DNA of 64,000 bases from Phaeoceros laevis. Lineage: Eukaryota; Anthocerotophyta; Anthocerotopsida; Notothyladales. Position numbers and translations under genes: made by a program. Under the pieces are notes generated by a model that had not been told where the DNA came from, ran no database searches, and saw only the letters and a list, made by a program, of their open reading frames with translations. Below, one piece after another: positions 56,809-64,000 of the stretch (positions are counted from its first letter, which is position 1; every line of letters begins with the position of its first letter). The stretch lies in assembly GCA_049999765.1 (NCBI GenBank), contig JBNGIQ010009202.1:26630-90629 (forward strand). The letters run 5' to 3'.

Positions 56809-58230
56809 ATGGCCTCGGACAAGGTTAGGTTTCGAGTTGGAGAGCAAGTATTCTGCACTAGTCGGAGCACAATTGCAAATGGGGGGAGGGACACACATTT
56901 GGCAGCTATGACAGATTCCTTGTGGCGAAGGCCAGTTGTGGGGGGTTCCGGATCCTTTTCCGACGAGTCTGGCGATGAACTGTTCATCGACAGGAACCCT
57001 GCTTACTTCTCAGTCTTGCTTGACCTGCTCCGGACCGGGGTTTTGCGCATCCCTTCCGGAATGTCAGCAACAGATCTGATGGAGGAAGCCTCTTACTACG
57101 GGCTCCAAGATCAAGTCCGGGCTGCAAAAACTGCGCCCTTGGACGGGAATACCCTCGAACGCACTGCCACGGTCCGTGGTTCTCAATTGCCAGCCTCCAA
57201 GGGTTTCATCAGAGCCAATTCTGGGGGTGGTTGCTGTGTGGCAAGGAGGAGCATGGCCCGCGTGTATGACTGGACGCTGCAGCAGCGGGCCCTTCTAAAC
57301 CTTGACTTCGCCCCGATCTGCGACATGACCTTCATGGGGACACGGCCTGAGAGGGTCCTCATTGGCACCGAGGCAGGAGACGATGCCATGAGTGGGGGAT
57401 TAGCATGTTTGGATGTATCCTCAGGGGAGGTTGTGCATAGATACGAACTGGACATTGGCGGGGAGCAATTCCAGAGTTTCAGCTGCCATGCCATTGCTAC
57501 AGGAGATGGTGGGCACGTCTTTACTTCCTGCTTTGATCATAGGCATGGGATGCACGACGGTGTCTTGGTGTTATGGGATGGGAACACAGGGCAACAAATT
57601 CAGCATACTGACCTTGTCTCTGATGTACTAGGGGCTAGGTCTGTTCACTATGGGTATGAGCACTATAAGTATGAACGCTGTAAATTGCAATGGCTGCCTG
57701 AGTATGACCTTTTGCTGGTGACAAGCACATCTTTCCGGCATGGTAGTTATGTCTACCTATTCTACCCCCGATCAGGGGAAGTTGTGTGGCGCAGCAGCAG
57801 AGGTTCTGCATGGGTTGATGCTGTACTCATGGATGCCGTGGCTGTCGACCATTCCACCTTATGGGTAGCGGATGACTTTTATCGCCTAGGCTTTGCGGAT
57901 ATGAGAGCTAGCCGTGGCTTGGACTGGACCAACTTTCCTGGTGCTTCCGTTGGTCTTGCAAAGAGTGACCCAAGGCTGGCAATTTGGGGATCCCAAATGT
58001 TCGCTAGTAGGAATGATGAAGTCTATGTGCTGTCCAGTCGGGAGTGGCAAGGTGGCCATGGTTCAACCTTGGAGACTGGGATGGTGAAGACGATAGAGGG
58101 CGCGAACATAGCTGACATTGCAGTTGGCGGTGACCGTCTCTTTGTGCTGCACAGTGAGGCCGAAATTGTTGAAGTCTGGGAAACCCCAGTCAAACGAGGG
58201 ACTTGCAACTCACCATCTTTTTGGGGTTGA
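56809..58230 (+). CDS. BTB/POZ (T1-type) domain protein with WD-like C-terminal domain
   Basis: 473-aa intronless gene. The N-terminal 110 residues form a potassium-channel-T1-like BTB domain (VRFRVGEQVFCTSRSTI, DELFIDRNPAYFSVLLDLLRTGVL, EEASYYGLQDQVRAA). The rest is a set of beta strands with Trp/Asp-rich repeats (VLVLWDGNTGQ, VYLFYPRSGEVVW, TLWVADDFYRLGF) resembling the WD-like region of plant BTB/POZ proteins At2g24240, At4g30940 and At5g41330 and of animal KCTD3/SHKBP1. Such proteins are probably CUL3 ubiquitin-ligase adaptors. The ATG at 56809 immediately starts the domain, as in homologues. Confidence 0.85.
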   Translation: MASDKVRFRVGEQVFCTSRSTIANGGRDTHLAAMTDSLWRRPVVGGSGSFSDESGDELFIDRNPAYFSVLLDLLRTGVLRIPSGMSATDLMEEASYYGLQDQVRAAKTAPLDGNTLERTATVRGSQLPASKGFIRANSGGGCCVARRSMARVYDWTLQQRALLNLDFAPICDMTFMGTRPERVLIGTEAGDDAMSGGLACLDVSSGEVVHRYELDIGGEQFQSFSCHAIATGDGGHVFTSCFDHRHGMHDGVLVLWDGNTGQQIQHTDLVSDVLGARSVHYGYEHYKYERCKLQWLPEYDLLLVTSTSFRHGSYVYLFYPRSGEVVWRSSRGSAWVDAVLMDAVAVDHSTLWVADDFYRLGFADMRASRGLDWTNFPGASVGLAKSDPRLAIWGSQMFASRNDEVYVLSSREWQGGHGSTLETGMVKTIEGANIADIAVGGDRLFVLHSEAEIVEVWETPVKRGTCNSPSFWG

Positions 58231-58815
58231 AGAGGACATATGTGGTGACGAGGAGGGAGAGCATTGGCATCTTGTGGCGTCTTGCACATAGATTGACGCC
58301 TGCAGAGAGAAACAGGGGCAAGTGGAACGCTGCGAAGGTGAAGTTCAAGGTGAGTTTTCCGGTGGTTTGACAGACTTTCCCTGTGAAATCTTTGCGGGGA
58401 ATGTCAACAGGACTTCTGAAAAAATTCTCGGTCATGTATTTGTCTTAGCAATAGTGCAGATGATGCTTTGAATGTAACCAATGCTGTATATAGTTTGGTG
58501 ATTGTGGACATGGTGGGCATCACAAGCACTGGCAGCAAGCACCTCTGTTAAACAAAACACTTGGTTTACATTTTTGCAGGCGTGGGAACAGTCTGCAAGC
58601 ATCCTCCAGGCTTCCTTCCACTTTTTGCATTCATGTCCACCAAACAAGCTCAGGCTGGTAACGTAGATGTCGGGCTCGGCCGCTCGGCCAGAATGTGACC
58701 ATGGACTTGTTTGCCTGTAGCTTCTAACCTACACCACGATAAAAGAGCGATAAGGTCAAAACGTGCACTGCCTCAACAGCTTTCCCCTCTCCTCCAGCTT
58801 TCATTTATTACTACC
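58231..58815. other. Convergent spacer
   Basis: Between converging genes. A 42-codon open stretch in a different frame at 58224-58349, ending at a good donor (AAG|GTGAGT), could be an unrecognised exon; no family was recognised. Confidence 0.4.
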
Positions 58816-60274
58816 CTACCGGCCTTGGTTGGTCCAGAGCAGGATGTAGGGGTCCCCGCTGTTGCCGTCACCGGTGGTGGCGATGTCCGGCAATCCGTCC
58901 CGGTTCCAGTCGTGCGCCACCAGCTGCTGCGCGGCCCGCTCCGAGATGATCTGCTTCTCGTAGCTCACCGCGCCGCCATCGCCAGTGCCGTTTCCGTGGC
59001 GCACGCTGAGGTAGAGCACGAGGGAGGAGGGGTACGCTCGGAATCCCGCGGCCACGTCCAGGCTCCCGTCGCCGTTGAAGTCGGCAATCTGGACATGGTG
59101 GCCGCCGGCGTCCCGCCTCTCCAGCACTTGCCGCTGCAGCCCCCCTCAGGACTCGTAGTACACCTAGACGGTGTCCCCGTGCCAGGGCTCGTCGGGGAGG
59201 TACCCTGAGCTGCTGGTGTAGTCGATGGCGGCCAGGAAGCTGCTGGCGCTCCCCTTACCGGCCAGGAAATCCTCCGACGCCGGAGAGGTTCCAAGCCGGG
59301 TTCACCAGCCCCAGCACCGCAAATCCCCCGTCCCGCGGGGGTTTGGCGATGTCGGCCGGCGAGTCGGCCGGAGGAGGGTGCGCCGTGGCGAACCGGAGCT
59401 CCCACCCGCCGTCGGTCTCCCTTTTGCGGAAGGAGATTTCCTGGATGCCTTCTCCGGAGGCGAAGAGGACGGTGTCTCCCCTTTCCCCCTTCGGACCGAG
59501 GATGGCGTCGTGCGCGACGTGGAAGAGCTGCGAGGACACGGTCTTGGTCCAGGGCAGGCTCGGGTCGGGGCCCGGGACGTAGAGCGTGACGGGGGCGGGG
59601 CCGTAGGTGGGGAACGCGCTGGGGTTCACCAGCGGCACCACCACCACGCCCCAGGCGCCGCTGCCGTCCAGGTCGGGCACGGCCACGATGCGGTGCGCGC
59701 CCAGGGAGCGGCCGATGAGGGAGACGGGCCAGGAGGGCGCCGAGGAGAGCTCCTCCGCCGTGGAGGGGCGCCTCGCCCACCAGATGCTGCCGTCGTTGCT
59801 CTCGTTCCGGATGGGGACGTTGAAGTCGGAGAAGAAGATGAGGTCCTGGTGCCCGTCGCCGTCCACGTCGATGAAGGCGCCGTGCACCGGGCGGGCCTTC
59901 TTGGCGATGAGGCGACGGTTCCAGGAGGCGGCGCCCGTCGTCCTCCACTTGCCCTTCCCTTTCTTCAGGTCGGGGCGGTACTGGTACCAGAAGATCTCGC
60001 CGATAGCCGGCCCCGCGACGGTGCCGTTGTAGGCGAAGGAGACGAGGTCCAGGAAGCCGTCCTCGTCCACGTCCTGGCCGATGAGCCCCGACGTGCCAAG
60101 CCCCGGGGAGTCGTCCACCGTGCTCATCCGGAACGTGATGGGCGACGAGGTGTGGGGGGAGCGGTAGGCTGCGCCGGCTGCCCCGCCGCTGTTGAGGATG
60201 CACTGCGCCACCACCAGCGCCAACGTTAACGCCAGCGGGAGAGACGCCCAGATTGCGTTCTTTTTGGTGGCCAT
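58816..60274 (-). pseudogene. Secreted FG-GAP/VCBS-repeat protein gene, apparently disrupted
   Basis: The upstream part (59258-60274) starts with a clear signal peptide (MATKKNAIWASLPLALTLAL) and carries FG-GAP-type Asp-rich repeats (IGQDVDEDGFLDLVSF, FIDVDGDGHQDLIFF, VPDLDGSGAWGV). The last part, in another frame (58816-59127), continues with IADFNGDGSLDVAAGF and DWNRDGLPDIATTGDGN. Between them, coding-like sequence (FLAAIDYTSS, DEPWHGDTV) carries a frameshift near 59270-59290 and in-frame stops at 59164-59166 and 59146-59148. The repeats and PWHG block recall fungal/bacterial aldos-2-ulose dehydratase-like FG-GAP proteins, but enzyme function is not claimed. The gene is intronless and much more GC-rich than its neighbours. 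Sequencing error in a GC-rich locus is an alternative to true inactivation. Confidence 0.6.
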
Positions 60275-60372
60275 GGCTGCTGCCTGCTGCCCGGGGGGGG
60301 GGACTCAGGGGAGGGATTCGGGTAAGAGAGCTACCTAGCTCTGCAGGAATATTAATGCTGCTGCTGCTGCTG

Positions 60373-60382
60373 TATATATATC
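60373..60382 (-). promoter_or_regulatory. TATA element upstream of the FG-GAP gene
   Basis: TATATATATC-type element about 100 bp before the minus-strand ATG at 60274, next to a (GCT)n microsatellite (about 60355-60371). Confidence 0.45.
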
Positions 60383-60820
60383 TCGAGACTTCCTTCCGAC
60401 TTCCTTCCCGCCTCCGATGGCGTCTTTGTGCTTCCTTCCCTTCCTGCACGCCATCGTGGAAAAACTACAATGGCGTGCCTGGCCACCGCATCCCGACGAC
60501 GGAGACCAGGGGTCTGTGCAAAGACTTTCCAGCCCTTATTAGTAACATTACACGACAAACGGGCGAAACAAAAAGCTGCAGAAGCTTCGAGTATCTGTAG
60601 TCGTCTCCGGCCTTCCAGGATGATGGCAGCAGAGTGCGGTCCACTAATGCACCTCAAGACCCGGTTAGGATTGAATGATAATAAACTAGGAATCGTTGCC
60701 AGGAAGAGAATGTTGCCGGACATGAGCCACAAAAAAATGTAGTTTGCAAAGACCAACTGAGGTTCCACTCTCTGGAAGGGACACCGATCCAGGCACAAGC
60801 TCGTTGATTTGGAAAGGCTG

Positions 60821-60895
60821 GCCGCACCAAACCGCATGAAAGTTGGGACGCACCAACCGCATGAAACCTTGGACGCACCAACCGCGTGAAAGTTT
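60821..60895 (+). repeat. 25-bp tandem repeat, three copies
   Basis: Units 60821-60845, 60846-60870 and 60871-60895 share CGCACCAACCGCATGAAA with a few changes. They lie in the divergent spacer between the FG-GAP and PPR loci. Confidence 0.8.
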
Positions 60896-60964
60896 GTCCT
60901 CAGGACAGTGTTACACACCTAAAGATGAGCTACACCATCATCCAACCTAGCCCGTTTCAGAAAT

Positions 60965-63195
60965 GTGAAATCTCCCTTCTCCTCCTCCAGCATACTGAGC
61001 TGGAACCCGTGCGGCTTCCTTGATCGGATATGCCCGAGAGAATCCCATGTCAAAAAATGTAATCTCCCCTGCACCACCGACATCAACATTAGGCGTCTTC
61101 ACGATGTAGGGGATTCAGATAGCGGAGCCTTGATGACAAGCTGTGACCAGGGGAAGCTCAGTGAGGTTGTTGAAGCGCTCAACTCACAGGTGCAGGGAGG
61201 ACTATTCATTCCTTTCACCTTGTTCTACCGTGTCCTGAAGCTGTGCATGGCAGAAGAGGATCTGGCTCTTGGCAAGCGAGTTCATGCTCTTACTATCGAA
61301 AGTGGATATGAAGGAAATTCATTCTTGGCCAACCACATTATCTGTATGTATGCTTCTCATAGGAAGTTGGAGGAGGCCAAGCAAGTTTTCACCACGGTGA
61401 CAGCACCAAACGCACATACGTGGACTTATATGATTTTGGCGCAAGCTAAGCGTGGACAACCTGCACAGGCTCTGGAACTGTACAGGGAGATGCGGCGGGC
61501 TTCTGTAAAGCCAGACAACCACATCTTTGTGGCAGTTCTTAAAGCGTGGGCTAGTGCGAGGGATCTAGCCTTTGGCAAGGAGGTTCATGCTGATATCATG
61601 GGTGGTGCAGATAAGCCCTATGTGTTTGTTTGCAACTGCCTGGTGGATTTGTATGCCAAGTGTGGGAACTTACTGGATGCACGCAGAGTGTTTGACAGCA
61701 TGACATACAGAGATGTGGTGACGTGGAATTCCATGATCTCTGGATATACTTTGCAAGGGTGCGGTCAAGAAGCTCTTATTCTGTATGCATGCTTGCAAAA
61801 AGAGGATGACCGTACTACATTTGCTTGCCTTTTGCAAGCTTGTGCCAGTGTTGAAGCTTTGCAGCAAGGGAAGCAGTTTCATGCCGCGATGCTGAAAAGG
61901 GGGCTGCAAGATTACGTAGTGGTTGGTGAATATGTACGCAAAATGTGGATGCCTTAAGGAAGCTCGCAGTGTGTTTGACCAGTTGCTGACCAAAGATTTG
62001 GTGACATGGAATGCCATGATCTCACTGACAGGATATGTTCAGAATGGGTTTGGTCAGGAAGCCCTCGCTCTTTAGGGTAGCATGCAACAAGAGCAAGCGG
62101 ATGTTGTTACATTTGGCTGCCTCCTGAAAGCCTGTGCGAGTGTAGGAGCACTGCACCAGGGGAAGCAGCGCTAGCTCGAGGCACGAATTTTGGACCAAGG
62201 TCTGGAATGTCAGGTGGTTGTCGGCAATTGCTTGGTGGACATGTATGCGAGGTGTGGGAGCTTAGACAATGCTCGCAGAGTGTTTGACATCTTGCCCACA
62301 AAAGATGTCGTCACTTGGACTGCTCTGCTGAACGGTTATGGCCACCAGAGTCACAGTGAACTGGCGATGGAGTGTTTTGAACAGATGCAGGAGCAAGGTG
62401 TGAAGCCCAGTGATGCTACTTTTACTTGTCTTCTCGTAGCATGCTGTCATCGAGGCTTGGTGAATGAAGGCCGACGTTATTTTAGGTTGATGGTGGAGGA
62501 CTATGGTATAGCCCCCAGTGTTCATCACTATAGTTGCATGGTCGATCTTCTGGGGCGATCAGGTCACCTAGAAGAGGCAGAAAATATGCTGCAAATCATG
62601 CCATTCGAAAACGGGTTCATGGCTTGGACATCTTTGCTGAGTTCTTGCAAAAGCCATTGTGACATAGAGAGGGGACAGCGATGTTTTAACCATCTTATTG
62701 CAATGCGACCCAAGGATGCTGGTGCATATGTGCTCCTGGGGAATTTGTATGCAAACGCCAACCGGTGGGAGGATGTAGATAGAATAGAAGGCTTGAGAAA
62801 GTGTGCAGGGCCTGTATTGAGGTGAAGGACAAGGTGCATGAGTTCACAGTGGGAGCACAGAGGGGTGATATTGCATCGAAAGTGAGGAGATTGAACGGCA
62901 GGTTGAAGGAGGGAGGGCAGGTTCCACATACAGAGTTGGTCCTTAAAACAACTACTGAGCAGGTTAAGGAAGATGCACTGTGTGGACACGCGGAGAAACT
63001 GGCTCTGGCATATGGTCTCCTGAACACTCTCGATGGAACAACCTTGCTAGTTACGAAAACCTTAGTATGTGCAATGACTGCCATAGTAGCACCAAGATCA
63101 TGTCTCGTGTTGAAAGGCGAGACATCATAGTCGGAGATGCACACCGAATGCACCAGTTTGTTGATGAATGTTGTTCCTGTGGAGACCGACATTGA
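60965..63195 (+). pseudogene. DYW-class PPR pseudogene with DRH terminus
   Basis: Closely related in plan to the PPR gene at 14106-17006. PPR repeats (LVDLYAKCGNLLDARRVFD, TWNSMISGY) run in frame to about 61928. There an apparent 11-bp deletion between GGT repeats shifts the frame (expected VVGNCLVNMYAKCG). The next block is interrupted by TAG at 62073-62075 and TAG at 62172-62174, then is open to 62825. At about 62800-62815 a deletion removes the KP-box segment (expected RKCAG-KKPAVA-CIEV) and shifts the frame. The deaminase-like block CGHAEKLALAYGLL follows. A 1-nt loss near 63060 shifts frame again before MCNDCHSSTKIM. The end is CSCGDRH, stop 63193-63195. Five disablements make a functional protein very unlikely. 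The ancestral protein was probably a KP-type editing factor. Confidence 0.82.
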
Positions 63196-63386
63196 CAGCA
63201 TTTTTATATTAGCTACTTGAATTCCAGACTGGAATTATCCCTGTTTTCCATCGAAAGACAGCTGATTGGGTGGACCGTGGTGGAGATGTCTTCCCCAACC
63301 TTGTGCTTCCTCCTCACCGGTAGAAAGCAGACGACAGTGACAAGCTTCAATACCCACTTAACAGTTTCTGCCGGAACAACCTCAGT

Positions 63387-63980
63387 TTAATATAGCGGAC
63401 AGTAGCGGAGCTGCAGAATGGAGCCCAGGTTCTCAATTGCGCTAGAGCTCTGTTGATCTCTAGGCAGTATAAGAAGTTTTCCCGAATCTGCTGGAATCTG
63501 CCGGTGAAGACCCCATACATCCTCCGGGACAGTCTCATCTGTAACATAAGCAAACAAGAAATTATCAGCAGCCCAGTTTACCGTTGTAGTGATTTCCTCC
63601 TCGTCCTCCTCTTCCTCCTCTTCCTCACTCTGCGAACTAAAATCTTGCCCAGCATTCGCATGCCTAGCATAGGAAGATGAATCAGAATCCAAATCCTCCG
63701 GTGGGGGCTCATAAGTCGGGTCCTCATTGTCCTCACAAAACCACTTCCTACATGTTTTTCTTAGTGAAGAATATATAGATTTAAGACTCACTGCCCTTCC
63801 TTGCTGCGCAGTAACCAACTTGCTCTCAAATATTAGATAGAAAGGTTTGCCCTTGTCGTCTCTCAGCTTCAACCACGAGCCAGCCCCGAAATTCCCCGGC
63901 CCCACAAAAATCCATTTTTTTTTCACATGTGTCATCTCCAACAAGAATTGGGCCCTTGTTTTCAATTTCCTCACCTTCAC
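63387..63980 (-). CDS. Unassigned acidic protein, possibly partial
   Basis: 197-aa open frame running to within 20 bp of the window edge, so upstream exons may lie outside. I do not recognise a family. The N-terminal half is mixed (KKKWIFVGPGNFGAGSWLKL, GKPFYLIFESKLV), and the middle has a strong acidic Ser/Glu run (SQSEEEEEEEDEEE) typical of nuclear or chromatin proteins. The C-terminal part (NFLFAYVTDETVPEDVWG) looks structured. A short hydrophobic/basic pattern near the start and normal codon composition argue that at least the N-terminal half is real. The strand and extent are uncertain. Confidence 0.4.
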   Translation of the reverse strand: MKVRKLKTRAQFLLEMTHVKKKWIFVGPGNFGAGSWLKLRDDKGKPFYLIFESKLVTAQQGRAVSLKSIYSSLRKTCRKWFCEDNEDPTYEPPPEDLDSDSSSYARHANAGQDFSSQSEEEEEEEDEEEITTTVNWAADNFLFAYVTDETVPEDVWGLHRQIPADSGKLLILPRDQQSSSAIENLGSILQLRYCPLY

Positions 63981-64000
63981 AGGTACGTGGAATGCAGAGA

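Noticed and set aside
59225-60229. 334-codon plus-strand frame opposite the FG-GAP gene
   Set aside because: Antisense shadow typical of GC-rich coding sequence; no recognisable domain.
58965-60449. 494-codon minus-strand frame over the FG-GAP locus
   Set aside because: Arg/Pro/Gly-rich shadow of the GC-rich FG-GAP frame; the frame with a signal peptide and DxDGDG repeats is the real one.

Overview
This is nuclear DNA from a land plant. The evidence is spliceosomal genes with many short GT-AG introns (about 80-150 bp), plant-specific families (DYW-type PPR proteins, GH3, CYP86, LEA2, CYP38, organellar oligopeptidase, receptor-like cytoplasmic kinase) and a eukaryotic tRNA-Ile(AAU). Genes are compact and closely spaced. 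Two PPR loci carry C-terminal DYW-like domains with a KKPA box, HAE instead of HSE, and a GRH or DRH ending instead of DYW. Such domains are associated with reverse (U-to-C) organelle RNA editing. Together these features fit a seed-free plant with U-to-C editing and a small, short-intron genome. A hornwort is the best guess, with a fern or lycophyte less likely. This is an inference, not a proof.

Layout. 1-3.5 kb: a decayed POT/SLC15-type peptide transporter relic, a SINE-like repeat and a kinase upstream region. 3.6-7.1 kb: a PBL28-like kinase and an LEA2-domain membrane protein with a 100-N gap. 7.1-14.0 kb: a repeat-rich, gene-poor stretch with a SINE-like insertion, a fold-back MITE-like element, tandem repeats, inverted repeats and a Ty3/gypsy RNase H relic. 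14.1-25.3 kb: a DYW:KP-like PPR gene, a small basic protein, a FIST-like/LON fusion protein and a CYP86-type P450. 25.3-27.9 kb: an AT-rich spacer with palindromes. 27.9-54.7 kb: a dense gene block holding AMMECR1, an intronless class-C beta-lactamase-like hydrolase, M3 oligopeptidase, GH3, a giant UBC E2, EF-2, CYP38, guanine/cytidine deaminase and an F-box protein. Then come a tRNA-Ile, a PPR relic, a BTB/POZ protein, a disrupted GC-rich FG-GAP protein, a DYW PPR pseudogene ending in DRH and an unassigned acidic protein.

Functional themes are mixed housekeeping: cytosolic translation (EF-2, tRNA-Ile), chloroplast lumen and organelle proteostasis (CYP38, oligopeptidase), hormone conjugation (GH3), ubiquitin pathway (UBC, F-box, BTB), cuticle lipid oxidation (CYP86) and organelle RNA editing (PPR). 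No operon-like or clearly new multi-gene system is visible. The most interesting items are the DYW:KP-type PPR pair (one intact, one dead), the FIST-like/LON fusion, two candidate horizontally acquired genes and several small non-autonomous repeat families. All exon boundaries were read by eye from splice signals and reading-frame continuity, without transcript data.
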